In this document: one piece after another, positions 11,221 to 23,793 of the stretch | Layout: each line of letters begins with the position of its first letter | Numbering within the stretch: the first letter of the stretch is position 1 | Source of the DNA: Tuctoria greenei | Lineage: Eukaryota > Streptophyta > Magnoliopsida > Poales > Poaceae | Assembly (NCBI GenBank): GCA_036927565.1 | Contig: JAYESD010000001.1 | Location: 73,427,751 to 73,491,750 of the forward strand | Direction of reading: 5' to 3' | DNA: 64,000 nt | Made by a program: the position numbers and the translations under genes | The notes under the pieces: generated by a model | Told to the model about the DNA's origin: nothing | Seen by the model: the letters and a program-made list of their open reading frames with translations, nothing else | Database searches by the model: none

Positions 11221-11622
11221 AAGTGTAAGTTTGATAAGAGTTCGAATTTGATTCCTTTTTTTAGGCTTTAATTTCTAGAACTTTGTCATTAGAGTTAATC
11301 AAAGACTTGTATATTCGAGTTACATTCTTTACATTCTTGACACGTCCGATGTAACCCCAAATGACATGTTTGTACTACATTCACACCAGTTAGAAAATCC
11401 TAACCGGATTACCTTCAGCATTTTTGTCCTATAGGTGACACTAAAAATCGAGCACTCACAAACGTTTCTATTGGAAATAAGTTCCTGTAGTTGGTGTACC
11501 TGCATAAGATATGCAATTTATAGAACACCCAATATGGTGTCGTACGGTACGGCCCGCACGAGCGATCATTTCAAGCAGTCACAATATCATATCAGTTCTA
11601 ATCTAAAGCCATGTATTGTTCC
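11221..11622. other. Intergenic, nothing recognised
   Basis: AT-rich sequence between a CACTA terminus and a copia LTR; no gene or repeat seen. Confidence 0.4.
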
Positions 11623-13290
11623 TGTAGGATCGAAGAGCAGGTGAAATGCTACGAGAGGGGGGGGGGGGTGAATGGTACATTCAAAAATCTTACGCAGCAG
11701 AAACAATTAACTCCCAACCCCTTCGGTAGAAAATCAAACAATTGATAAACTTCGTGTGCACATGATCTTAAATGTGTTCAATCGTGACAAAAACTGTAGA
11801 TATCAGAAAAAATCAAGTCACGATGACAACACAATAAGAATCACTCAAATCCGTCGAGAAAAACTCATGTTACGATCAAAAGATTGAAGTGATATCAATC
11901 TTGTTCTATCGAGTAAAACAATTCTATTTTTCGCCAAAGAAACTCGTGTAGATTAGAAAAAACAAATCCAATGACCATGAAATTTTAGCAGATGACAGAT
12001 AATCAAGTTGTGAAGACAACCCAAAAATAATCACGTCAATCAGATCTGTGAAAGTCGAGTTATGATAAAACCACCGATGAAAGGTAGTGCTGTGCAGAAA
12101 CTCAACGAGTAAAACTTGTGTGAACAAGTCGGACGAACAAGGCACAAAAGTTCCATTCAACTACAAATTTATTCAATAGAACACAGGAGGAACAACCCAA
12201 AAGTCGTCTAGAATGAGCTCTGGACTCTCTTGCTTATATAACCACCACGAAGGCCAACTCAACTCAAATGAGGACTCTAATCCTACTCAAATCACGAATC
12301 GAAACTTTTCATAACTGCTCAAGATCTTCCTATTCGCAGATAGACAATCTCAAGACATCCTAACAAACCAGGGACATATCCCACATTCCTAGACAAACTC
12401 ATCTTCGTGTCACACACGAAAACTACCATAACCAACTCGATACTTTCCATACCGAGTCATAACCGACTCTGCCGCAGCCGAAGTCATCATCCGATACGAT
12501 CCGATCCTTCCATAACCCGTCTTCGGAACCATGTTGCCACGTCATGCACCGCATGCATATGTGCGAACACCTTCCTTCGACGTTCAGTAACCTTCATATG
12601 CACTGCCCTTGATTCAATCATCCTGTTCGACCTCCTGACTCGTTCAACCACAATTCCTCCTGAACTTGGTTGTTGGAACCTCATCTCCTCCCTGAGACTA
12701 GTCCAAATGATCCTGTGACCAGCCACGACTTGAACTCAAGCAACACCTGCACATGAAGAAAACAACCAAGCCATACGAACGCAAGTTCGCCACTTGACTC
12801 AAATTAGTTCCGAACACCTTACGTGAGCACCTCACATAAGCATGTTGCAAAAACACAGTGAAACGATATCAGCCATATCAATCAAATCGCACCAAAAACT
12901 TAGCAAATGAATACTAAGCAATCTTCCCGACAATATAAAGCAAGTTCGAAACATTTTGCAGGAAAATTAGGAACATTGCGATCAAGTTCCGAACGTCGCA
13001 AAAGCTAAACGAAGCTTACCAAAGCTAGTACAACCTAGCGCCGGAGCTTTCCAAAGCTAGTACAACCTTGCGCCGGAGCTAGAAAAACATGTCGGAGCTA
13101 ACCAACATAAGTCAGACCTAGCAAAACATATTGCAGCTTAACAAAGACATGCCAGAGCTATCAAAGACATGCAGGAGCTAAAGACATAGCTCACCGGAGC
13201 TACACAAAAACAGGTTGGACCTTGACAAAGCAAGTCAGACCTATTGTCGGACCTTGTAGAAGCTCAGAGCTAGAGTCAGACCTTGCTAAA
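11623..13290 (-). mobile_element. Minus-strand Ty1/copia (Sirevirus-like) LTR
   Basis: The plus-strand start TGTAGGATCG followed by a long G run (about 11654) and GTGAAT matches the inverted 3' end of grass Sirevirus-like LTRs, the same pattern as at 59867. On the minus strand a TATA box (TTATATAAG, about 12233) and an AATAAA about 90 bases further on sit in the right order. The U3 part holds the short-motif array at 13000-13290. The 5' LTR boundary is uncertain, and no primer site or coding region is joined to it, so it may be a solo or truncated LTR. Confidence 0.5.
13000..13290. repeat. Short-motif array in LTR U3
   Basis: About a dozen degenerate units built on CCGGAGCTA / GTC(A/G)GACCT with ACAAAGACATG spacers of 10-20 bases. 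The core is partly self-complementary, like the palindromic arrays in the other two copia LTRs of this window. Confidence 0.65.
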
Positions 13291-13951
13291 CAGGGTGTTT
13301 TGGCAGAGTTTTAGAACTTATATTATCAAAGCCAATGTATTCAGTACAAGCCAATGTATTCAGCACACATATGTCTCACAGTTCCATTCAGGCCATCCTC
13401 GAGGAAAGCACATCTTAAGAAACGTGGTCGCACCGAGTAGAGCACGAACGAGTCGTCACGGTTGGGATTTTTTTCAACACAATAGATACCACCTACTGCC
13501 CCAAAAGAGCCAAGGCACGCTGATGGTGAGCGCTTCATATGACCCTTTGAACATTGAACATTCAAGAGATGCATACTATCATGTTATTAACCACACGATA
13601 GCGTATCCACGCTTTTGCCTGAAGCTCGTCAGAAAGCAACATTTTCATATGTTCCAAGAACCATGAGAAGGTTCAGAGACTCATATTAATTATCGTGCCA
13701 GGCCATGGGGGACAATCATCGTACCACCTCTCATACGTGGGAGCATACCACAATTGATATGCTTGTAGTGATGTACCTTACCTCTTACGTCACATTGGCA
13801 CATCATTATTTAATATAATAGCCAATATGTTAGCTTTGCCACCTTAGTAACTATGCTAATATCATTCGTTATGTGTGCCTAGTACCAAATCCTCACTCGT
13901 AAGTCTATAGTTTTCAAAATAGGTCCCTCTTCAGGTGCGCTATTCCCATTG
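13291..13951. other. Remnant internal region of a gypsy element, no gene seen
   Basis: On the minus strand this directly follows the primer site at 13952-13965, so it should be the leader and start of the internal region. I see no gag similarity. One open frame (13283-13666, plus strand) has no recognisable features. Confidence 0.35.
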
Positions 13952-13965
13952 TGGCTCTGATACTA
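13952..13965 (-). promoter_or_regulatory. Primer-binding site for initiator Met-tRNA
   Basis: On the minus strand it reads TAGTATCAGAGCCA, one change from the usual TGGTATCAGAGCC, directly after an LTR end in CACAACA. This fixes the orientation and inner edge of the LTR at 13966. Confidence 0.8.
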
Positions 13966-16900
13966 TGTTGTGAGGAATAGGGTCCCAACATTCCAGGAAT
14001 CACATTGGGTGATGTCGTGCGATGCGACACCCAATAGCACAACATAGAAAAGAAAAAAGAAAACATAACATAAGTGAGCAACTTACGTTATTCTTAGAGT
14101 TTTATAAAAAATTACTTACATCAGTGGAAGTCTTCCTATTACTCTTTCGAACATGCACTACATCTGTAGCGGTCGTATCCAACCCGTGGATACTCCACTC
14201 TAGCATCACAGAAGATAGCAGTGGCGTTCGGGGCTTCCATTTGGCTACATACTCACAGAGGGTACTGTCTAGAAACTCGTCATAGCTACATACCTGCAAA
14301 GCTCGTATAAGTGCAACCGTGAGCACAAGGCTCAGCAAGATTTAACCGTTTCATCTAAGATCTTGAAACTCTACATGATGGGAATGTAAGACTTAAATTT
14401 AAATTGCAATAATTAAATTTTCACTATTAGTATATCCTTGTTTCAAGTATATAGTAGCATGTGTCGTCCTTGGGCACAACAACATAATGGACTCCACAAT
14501 AAAAAAAAAAAAATGTTTCATAAATGATGTTGTAGAGCCCAATGTTACACAGTCCTTAGCAAGTTAATTGCTTAAAATCATAACTTTAGTTCTCTTATAG
14601 AGCTACATCAACCAATTTGCTCAATCAACCAGTAGGTTACATCCAGTTCTAGGTGTTACTACATCATAACACAATTAGCAAGTATGCTCCCTTCTACAAG
14701 CGATGGCGTTTCAAATCATGAAACAACCAACTTGCATGTCACATATACCAGTTCAGAGAAGGCTTACGGTCCTCCTCCGTGATGCCATAAGTGACAACCT
14801 TTCACAGGACACCTCAATGTTGAATCAGTTCAACCACACCGGGTTAGTAGACTCCCAACACGGCACACTGCTTCAGCGGGGTCCATGTAGCTGAGCTTTC
14901 CCCTACTGCCCTATCGGCTTACGAGCTTAAGATGTTCAAAAAGTCTCAACACCAAGATTAACAAGTTACATCGGTTTCCTGGTCCCATATATCTAGAATG
15001 CATCTGGTACAAGTTTAAACTTGTCCAGCAGGACCGCACACTATATGGTCCTCAATCGACACAGGCGGGAACTATGCCAACAGGACCATGTTCTTGAGTG
15101 TCCTAATCTTCCTGCTTGGTCCCCAGTTTCTCCTCAATTGATCCTACTTATCAATGTTCACGTGTAGAATGAGACTACTCGAGCCATACTACTTAGTTAT
15201 ATTTCCATATTACACATCATATAAAGAGTTATGTAAAGTCTTGTACTACCCAAACTCCAGGGATTCTTGGGTCATTCATATGAAATACCATACATAACTA
15301 GACTTAATGCATCATTTTATTCTAACCATCATATATATTATAAAAGAAAAACTTGTTTGACAACTTAAATGCAAACCATGGCTTGCCTTAGGTTAAGACT
15401 AGTGCAAATGTCAATAAGTTAGTGCTTGATCTTCTGAATGAAGATTTTCATCGTTCTTCTTCTTTCCTTGTGTTTACTATTGCTTGGGCAAATCTTGTTC
15501 TTGTTTGGTACTTGTGCAAATCTTGTGCATGTATGTTCCTTGGGCAATTGTTGCTTGCAGAGGGGTCCACGCTAGTCTTTTTCCTCTGAGTCATGCTCAT
15601 CGATCTCCATTCGTCGGGTTTAGTATCGAAATGAATATGCATATAGAAAATATAATTATGATTTAGTACGAGAATAGAGAAGTAATGAATCCAAAGTTAA
15701 ATAGCAGAAGTAGATACTTCCTCAGAAGTGTTTAATCAAATATGCTGGAAGCAAAAAGAAAGATTCCACTTATTCAATTTGAAGTATGAATTAGATTTAT
15801 AGGTTTTAACATACACACAAGAGTATTACAATTTGTTCCTATTGTTCTTCTAATCAAACAAGGTTGAAGATTTATATTTGAGTTGCAGGATATGTATGTT
15901 AATTGTTTGCAAAGTTTCATAATTTTATATGGGTAGGGTCCTCCAGAATAAATTAGTGAAAATCATTTAGGGTTTAAAAGGCATGCAAGGAAAATAAATT
16001 AATTTCTGATGATCCTTACATCAATTGGAAGTGAAACTCTTTCTGGAGACCCTAGTTTATACTAAGAGTTACTAGAATATTTTCAGAATTTTATAAAGTC
16101 CTGATTGTGCATAAGAATTCTTTTAAGCTTTACCATTATGCGATTTGTAGAGAAATCTAGAGGACTGTTCATGTCAATTCATTAGGTTCACTGCTATGCT
16201 GAGGTCACAGGGAGTCCATATAATTTTTTTCACATTTTTATGATTTTCCTACGAATTACTATGATTTTGAGAATTTGTATACATTTTCTGGAATTTTATC
16301 AGAACCGAAAACGGGGAAATTAAATGAAGGGCCAATAACTGGCGGCACCACCCGCCAGATTCTTTTTCCTGGTGCAGGGAGGTGAGGCTGCAAAATTGGA
16401 GGTGGCGCAGCTATCTGGATTTCGCCGGAGGAGGGCAGGGGCGGAGAGGAGAAGACCAAAATGATTAGGGGATGCTGGAAACTGGTTGAGGCCATCGGTA
16501 GAGTGCCGCGTTGGCCAGAACCTTATAGGCGGCAAGGCCAATGCGGCGGCGAGCTTTGATGAGCTTGATCTCGCCCAATGTTACATCAAAACCCATGGGA
16601 CAAAGCTCCAATGATTTGTAGGGACATGAGGAACCTCAAAATCGAACTCAATCGAGGTGGAGATTGCTGGACAGAGTAGTGCATTGGGTGCAGCAGGGTA
16701 AACTCAATGGCAGCCCCAAGATCTGGAATTCCCAAACTAATACTTGATAACTCTTTTTATTATTTGTTCTAAAGTGATCGTTAGGACGTCAAGATTATAT
16801 GGTGTACACGGAATAGAGATTAATCAAGTGTGGAAAATGAATTTGCTCAACGAACAGCACTAGTTCTAAATAAAGGCCGCCGCACGAGTTTGAAATCCGG

Positions 16901-18465
16901 CTCAACCACGTGAAGAGAGGCCGGGCATCTTAGATAGAATGAAATTGATATTCTGACAAACCTTAGGGATGGTCTGGTGGAATAGGAGAAGCAGCGAGAT
17001 TGCTGGGCGACGAGGCGGCGTGGAGGCACGTCTGTTTGATACAGAAAAGGAAAAATTCCCCCGTGGCAGCTTGAGGAAGGACTGGGCAGCATCTGGACGC
17101 CTCTGGGAGCTGAAGGAGAGGTTGATGAAGCTCTTGGCAAGCTCAACTGAGCGAGGGACGGAGAAGAAGCATCGATCGATGCTGATGCACAGTGGCGCGA
17201 CGCTATTCAACGAATGGGAGGAATTCGCCTTGGCCACAGGAGGAAGGGAGCCCCGTGGCGCCTCTGGGAGCAGGAGGAGATGACGGTGCAGCTTCCTTGC
17301 AACACAGCCGGGCAAAGGAGCAACGGGAAGCACCGGCGACACCACAGCAGCAAGGCAACGGGTTGAGCGTGTTGAGCAGAGGAAACCGAAGGTTGAGCAG
17401 GGAGCAGCGTTTTGTGTTTCGGTAGAGGAACGAACACCCAAGAGAGAGGAGGATTAGGGCGAGGTATCGAGCTGGAGAGGAGAGCAGCAAGGAGATGCGT
17501 GGCTGCTGGCTGCGCTTGTGGCACGCCCGCATTCAACAGAGGAGGCAATAAGTTGTTCTGAATTTCTGTCAGGTGGCCCTAGGCAGTGGGTTCTCCCCCC
17601 TTATTCTCATCTTTTCTGATCACTAGAAAATAATTGGTGCAAGGCTATAAAAAAGCTACAATTTCACAGCTTAGCTAAATAACATATGAGGACATTGAAT
17701 ATGAAATTGATTTGCATGTGCAGCAACTTGATTTTTGAAATTTAAATTCAATTTCGAATGATACTTACAAATATTTCACTTTGCATACTTATAAAATTCA
17801 TAATACTCCAGTGGGGTATTAATAATTTTTGATAGGTGCCCATGTGATACCGAATCTAGATTTTTTTCTATGTTGAGGTTGCAACTTGAATTTGAGTTAT
17901 AATTCAAGTGCTAAGCATTAATTTGAAATATTTAAAAAAAAATTCTTGTTAATTACAAGCTTATTACATTGGCACAATTAATTTATTACCAATACCACTT
18001 TAGCTAATCTGAAGTTTATATTTGAATATATTTGATTTAGCACTAAAATCTTATCCTTAGCTTGGCATTTGTCTATTGAATCAAGTTTTAAATTTAAAAC
18101 TTAGCCTTGATTTTTGAGTTGACATTTTTATGACCTCATTATTTGTACTTAGTTTATTTGACTTCACTCATAAACAGAGCATTTTCCAAACTATGTCTAA
18201 ATTCCTTAAAAGAGAATATTTTTGGAATCATTTATTAATTATCGCAATTTCGTTGAGTTGACTTTATAATCTAACTTCAAATTTTCAAGTTCAGATTTTT
18301 GCGTTCTTGCTTTTGTTTTTTTTCAAATGCTGGCTTTTATATCAACCCACCCAATAGTGACCGAGAGGAACATGCTTATGACTAGACGTGGGGTCCAAAT
18401 CCAGATGAAAATTCGGCAGTATAGCCCCGCTGTTCTCAAACTACACGCTGGAAAGAATGAGAGAG
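13966..18465 (-). mobile_element. Large minus-strand Ty3/gypsy LTR
   Basis: Its inner edge is fixed by the primer site. From about 13985 to 15650 it aligns, inverted, with the 3' LTR at 32701-35470 (shared TTCCAGGAATCACA, ATGCGACACCCAA, AAATGCAAACCA), so the two are one family in opposite directions. From 15716 on it is about 90% identical by eye to 51771 onward. The middle (16320-17580) is GC-rich and carries open frames on the minus strand that are conserved between the two copies but low in complexity. The outer edge near 18465 is not certain because homology with the second copy continues past it. Confidence 0.55.
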
Positions 18466-18471
18466 AGATAG

Positions 18472-19309
18472 TGTTGGTACCCTGCGTACTGGGTACCCCA
18501 TGATGCCGCAAGAAAAGCTATGGAGTTTCACCTATCCGAGATGAACACCTCCGAAGGCTCCATGTGTCTCGCGGCACTTGACCTGCCTCCATCGTTCAGC
18601 TGGCTCCGGCACCGCCACGTGTAACACAAGGCTGGAACTAACTCCCTTCATAGGGAAGCTTTGTTCATACCACGTGTCCAGTGGCTCCGGATTTAACCCG
18701 AGTAGAGAGAAGATCCGGTGATGCCACGTGTATAGTAGCTCCAGACCTGCCTCCCCACATTGGGAAGCTCCAGAACTGCCACATGTTGAGCCTCCAAACA
18801 AAAGCCTGCAAAGGTAAGACTACCGGATCTTCAACGGTGCAGATGTTCAAGAGGCTTTTAAAGAGCTTTTACAAGATCTGATTATGTGTCATTACTGTCA
18901 TGTTAATGACACACGATCAGAGGGTTGTTAATATCGGAAACGCCGCCATTAAAGTTCATTATCACACTGTTAATTATACTTAATACAGGCAGATCGTGTA
19001 TTAAGTGATTGAATACCACCGGGGCCACATGTCGGGCCAGGCTAATAATGTAACGGCTAGTCCTTGGTCTATAAAAGGACTGCATCGCACGAACAGAGAC
19101 GTCTAATCTCATACGCACACAAGAAACCACACACTAATACATTTCAACAACCACCCCGTGGAGTAGGCTATTACGCTCAGGTGGCCCGAACCATGTAAAA
19201 AATCACCTGTGTCATTGTCTTGTTATTGATCTTAGCGCGCCCCAACCGAATACGAAGAATTGCGAACTACGGTTTAGTAGTACTGGGGAAAGTGTCGATC
19301 GCACACTTC
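18472..19309 (+). mobile_element. Solo LTR of a gypsy-type retrotransposon
   Basis: Starts TGTTGGTACCCTGCG. GATAG flanks it on both sides (18467-18471 and 19310-19314), a 5-bp target duplication. It has a TATA box (TCTATAAAAGG, about 19068) followed by CTCAGGTGGCCCGAACC, typical of grass gypsy LTRs. No internal region remains, so LTR-LTR recombination removed it. It is the same family as 55938-56777. The right edge could be the CA at 19305. Confidence 0.75.
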
Positions 19310-19609
19310 GATAGATAGGGAACTGGATCAGCCGTCCTATGTTATGCCCCATCTCGTCCCATCGTTAACGGTCCAACAGCTTTACGGGATAGCCATCGTA
19401 CTTTATGCTTCGTTGGGTCCTACAATCCTCACCATCGCTTTTCGCCTCCGTGCCCGTCTATACGCATAAGTGACAACTAAATGCGCTATTACGGGCCATA
19501 AATGGGCTTTGCCGGGCCGTGCCGACCTGAAGCCCATTTATTTACATATCATAAATAAAAACTCAAGCAATCAAAATAATTAAAAATGAATTAAACTATT
19601 AAACAACCC

Positions 19610-19880
19610 TAAGTACTAAAGATATCATGTACTAAACAATTATTGATTGAAAAAAACTACTAATTACTAATTAGTAATTGCTAAACAATTGCTAACTAAA
19701 AAAGCTACTTACTAAACTATTGGTATTTGAACTGCTAATCAATTGTTAATAGAAAAAACTACTAATCCTAATTAGTAATTTCTAGATAATCGCTAATTGA
19801 AAAAAAAACTACTTACTAAACAATTGCTCATTGATAAAAAAAAAACTACTTACTAAACAATTGCTAATTGAATAAAAAAA
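19610..19880. repeat. Degenerate ACTAAACAATTGCTAATTGA repeats
   Basis: A run of irregular AT-rich units of about 35-45 bases on CTAAACAATTGCTAATTG with AAAAAACTACTTA spacers. The same array is in copy 2 at 55140-55430. Confidence 0.7.
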
Positions 19881-20273
19881 GGAAAAACCCCATCTAGGTT
19901 GCATATGGCCATGACAAGCGATGGAGGCCATCGTGGGGGGCGCCGGTGGCCGGCCATGGCCGTCAGCCGAGGGGGGTAGGCCATACCTACATGTTGCGGC
20001 GCCGCGGGTAAGGAGGGAGGCAAGGCGGGGACATGGTGGGGGCGGTGCGGCACGGCGGGGGTGGCCCTACGGATGCGGCGCAGCGTGGGCATGACTTGAG
20101 CGACGAGAGCTCGACGAGGGAAGGCGGCGGCGGCTCGGGTGAGGAGGAAGATGCGCTTCAGCGACAGCAGCATGATGAGGAAGATGCACACATGGTCTGG
20201 CACGCACGCGTAGCCCACAGGGTGTAGGGTTATTGCCTGTATGACGACCCCGTAACTTACGTCAGCCTAGGGT

Positions 20274-21435
20274 TGGGCACCAGACTAGTCCGATTAACTT
20301 TTTGACATCATAGTTCACTGAACACCGGACAAGTCCGGACATGCACCAGACAAGTCCGTTAAACTCTCTGATGTTTCAATTCACTTGCACAAGACAAGTC
20401 TGGACGCAAACTGGACTAGTCTGTTCAACTTTCTGGTGTTTCACTTAGACAATTTGAAAAACACATTTGACATTGTACTGGACAAGTCCGTCTCATTGCG
20501 GACAAGTCCGATAATCTGTCTGTAATCACAACGGACTAGTCCGATGAACTGCCTGTTCCAATATGGACAAGTCCGGTATACCTCACACAAATTAGGGTTT
20601 TTAATGTTCTGCACATTCCACGCAAATTTTACAAAGCACACAAGATATGTTTGGTCACCAGAGCGCACTAGTCCGACCATCGGGATCCCTAACGGTAATA
20701 TTTATGGAAACACTATAAATAGGTGATCCACGACCCCACAAACACAAGCACTATACACAACTGTCAAAACATAAACCCTAGGGCCGCCACTCATCTCAAG
20801 AGCACAAAAACATATCTCCCAACACATCTAAAGGTCCAAAGAGTTAAATGTTTTAGGTATCCACATTTGGGATAGGGAGATCATTGTATACGCATTTCTT
20901 GTAATCTTTTTTAGTGTATTCGATCATCTTTATCGTTGTAATTTTGTGGGATCCCTCAACGTGTGAGGTTTCACCACAAACTTTGTAGTTACCCCGTTAT
21001 AGTAGAACTTAAGTCGGCCTTGTGTGGTGACTTGACGAGGGAATGGGTTTAAAGAGACCCGGCTATGTGTAGGATTCCTCAACGAGGGGTAGATCTATTT
21101 GGTGAGATCGAACCTTAGTAAAAATCCGTGTCTCGCGTGTTCCATTTTTTACTTTTGCAAGTTTCATTATCTAGGGAATTAGAATTTATCAATCAAGTAA
21201 TTTGTTTTCCACGTGAAAATTAAGCAATCACAAATCTTGTTCAAGATGTAAGAATTGTAATTACATTCCGCTTCATTTTAAAGTTCTTCCTAAGCACATA
21301 ATATTTTTGTAGTAATTGGATAACCGGACTAGTCCGTTCTCCACACCAGACAAGTCCGGTCCCTCGGTATTTAACGTATTTATTAAGTGTTGCAGTAGAA
21401 GTTTTAAGGCCTATTCACCCCCCCTCTAGGCCACA
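20274..21435 (+). mobile_element. 5' LTR of a Sirevirus-type copia element
   Basis: Ends in CACCCCCCCTCTAGGCCACA just before the primer site at 21441. The U3 is filled with palindromic GGACTAGTCC-type motifs, and a TATA box (CTATAAATAGG, about 20709) separates U3 from R. The gag that follows on the same strand confirms the lineage. The left edge is set where homology with the duplicated block ends. Confidence 0.7.
20283..20690. repeat. Palindromic GGACTAGTCC / CCGGACAAGTCCGG array in U3
   Basis: About ten copies of a palindromic core, GGAC(T/A)AGTCC, often extended to CACCGGACAAGTCCGG, with irregular spacing; two more lie at 21328 and 21348. Repeated palindromes in Sirevirus LTRs are known and thought to be cis-regulatory. 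Confidence 0.85.
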
Positions 21436-21440
21436 TTAAA

Positions 21441-21453
21441 TTGGTATTAGAGC
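21441..21453 (+). promoter_or_regulatory. Primer-binding site, initiator Met-tRNA
   Basis: TTGGTATTAGAGC, one change from TTGGTATCAGAGC, five bases after the LTR end. Confidence 0.8.
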
Positions 21454-21476
21454 AGGTTCTCCATTCGAAGAGATCA

Positions 21477-23733
21477 ATGGACTCTAACAAGAACAACGAG
21501 ATCCTGAAGGTGCTCAACATCGAAGATGAACATGACACCAAGGCATTTGATGTACTCAAGGAAAACAATGAAGAAGTGCGTCAACTCAAGGCGCTTCTAG
21601 GAAAGAAACTTCTAAGCAAAAATAGCAAGGAAGAAGACGAGAAGAAACAGGGAGTAGCCATCATGACTACTCTCGATATCATTATAATTACGATCGTCTT
21701 AATTATTACAATCATTATATTTCAATTCCTATGGGAAAACTTCCTAATTTCGATGGAAATGACTATACAATGTGGAAGTATAGTATGAAAGTGCAACTTA
21801 TCTTCTTAAACCCTAGTCTTTTGCATGTTGTGTGTACAGGTGTAAATATCCCGGATACCGACGATGAACTCTCTACGGAGCAAGAGCAAGAAATTCACCA
21901 CAACACACAAGTCGCTGCAGTGATCACTTCTTCCTTGAGCCGAGAAGAGATTACCAAGATTGATGGACCAGAAAGTGCCATGGAAACATGGGATACACTC
22001 AAGACTGCACATGAGGGAAATCACGCAGTACATGAAGCAAAAATTTAAATACTTGAAGGAGAATTGAGGAGATTTGCCATTGAGGAGGGCGAATCACCTC
22101 AAGAGATGTACAACCGAATGAAGGCACTCATCAACAAGATTCATGCCTATGGAAGCATGAAGTGGACCGATCATGAAGTTGATAAGAGGATGATAAGGGC
22201 ATTCATGCCCCGCAATGTCACTTTATGCTCGATGATCCGAGAAAGTATAGGGTTCCATAAAATGACTCCGGATGAACTATTGAGCAAAATCATCAACCAC
22301 GAGATGATGTAAAAGGAAGCCAAATGTGTGAAGGATCTTGCCGAGCTGACTTCATCAAATAATAAGGGGGTGTCACTCAAGGCAACTAGCAAATCAAAGG
22401 ACAAGAAAGTCCATAAGTTGCAACACGATGAAGACACTAACGATGTGAGGACCGATATGGATGACGAAGAAATGATCCTCTTCGTGAAAAGATTTGAGCG
22501 CATGATGTGAAGAAGAAAATGCAAAAATTCCAGTGAAGACAAGAACAAAGAAAAAGACAAATCTAGATCTAGACGATCATGCTACAACTGTGGCAAATAT
22601 GGGCACTTCATAGCTGATTGCCCATATGAAGAAAATTAGAAGAAGAAAGATGTTAAGTCTCAAGAGAAGAAAACCTTCAAGAAAAGAAGGCAAGCTCATC
22701 AAGCACACATCGGCAAGAAGTGGGACTCAAATGATGAGTCCTCCTCGGATGATGAAGATGAGATGGCAACAATTGCAAGCAAGAAGCCCTCCATGAAGTC
22801 CACTCTCTTTCCAAACTTGGGACGATGGAAGGAGTCTAACCATACTTGCCTTATGGACAAGGAAGGCAAGAAAAAGGTCATATCTAAACCCCCATCTTTA
22901 CATTATTCTGATGATGAGTTTGATAGCAGTGATGAAAATGAACACATGCTTAAGGGATTAAGTAAAAGTGCATTAGCTAAAATGAAAATGTTGACAGGCG
23001 AAATATTTGAGAAGGAAGATCTTATCAGCCGACAAGAAGATATGCTCGTCCTTCAAAACAAGAGATATTCAGAGGTTCAAAAGGCTCTCGAGCTTGAAAA
23101 GAAAAAGGGAGAAGCACGTGAGCTAGCTTTGAGCAAGGAAACTTGCTCAAATCTAAATGATTTGAACGTTGTATTTAAGGATGAGATTGTTAACTTGACA
23201 AAAGTTGACAAAAACCTTCAAGTACAAATTGAATCACTCAAGCAAAGTGCTTCCTCCTCTTCTAAGAACTCACCATCTTCAAATATTGAGTCTATTCCAC
23301 CTAAAACTTGTAATGTGATAATTTGGTTCTTGACCTGAAAAATGAACTTAACGTGGCACAAAGCAAAAATTCACCCAAAGGTGGCGTTTTTGATAAGGTG
23401 AAAATCAGGTATGCACAAAGTGCATACTCGGTTAATAGAGCTCCTTATATCAAGGATGGCCTTGGATATTCTCAAGGTGAAAAGCGTAACGCTAGAAACC
23501 CCCAAAACAACATGGAATTAATTACTTTTGTCAAGGAAAGCTCAAATCAAGTTAAGAACACCAAATACATTCATTCTTTACATGAAAAAGCTAAAAATAG
23601 ACAAAACATCACGTTTCATGACTTTAGTGCCTCATATGTTCTTATGAAAGATGAATTTAACCATGTTTATGCCATGTACGTTGGACCACTCCACAAGAGT
23701 GCAAAATCTTGTGTGTGGGTGCCCAAATGCTAA
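21477..23733 (+). pseudogene. Sirevirus gag, frameshifted and stopped
   Basis: Starts at ATG 21477 (MDSNKNNEILKVLNIED). A frameshift near 21720 moves to the frame with MGKLPNFDGNDYTMWKYSMK, the UBN2/gag-like domain with WDTLKTAHEG. In-frame stops at about 22046, 22310 and 22508 break it. A CCHC zinc knuckle (CYNCGKYGHFIADC) lies at about 22579-22620, followed by a long Lys/Glu coiled-coil region (to about 23260) and the Sirevirus gag C-terminal block with PYIKDGLGYSQGEK and KSCVWVPK. Gag forms the virus-like particle that packages element RNA. The element is cut at about 23790: no protease, integrase or reverse transcriptase of copia type follows. Confidence 0.85.
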
Positions 23734-23793
23734 GTATATTGGACTACTCCACAAGAGTGCAAAATCTTGTGTGTGGGTGCCCAAATATACTCA
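23682..23793 (+). repeat. Tandem duplication of about 56 bp at the gag/integrase junction
   Basis: GGACCACTCCACAAGAGTGC through GTGTGGGTGCCCAAAT occurs twice in a row, the second copy running directly into gypsy integrase sequence. Confidence 0.9.

Larger units (their letters stand above)
15716..20271. repeat. Copy 1 of a duplicated block of about 4 kb
   Basis: Matches 51771-55800 in the same direction, starting at TACTTCCTCA and ending near CGTAACTTACGTC(A/G)GCCTAGG. Copy 1 holds an inserted solo LTR (18472-19309) and lacks about 190 bases present in copy 2 (54661-54855). It spans part of the gypsy LTR and sequence beyond it. Confidence 0.8.

Noticed and set aside
11654..11666. Poly-G run as a G-quadruplex or assembly gap
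   Set aside because: The G run followed by GTGAAT is a regular part of this copia LTR type, also at 59885.
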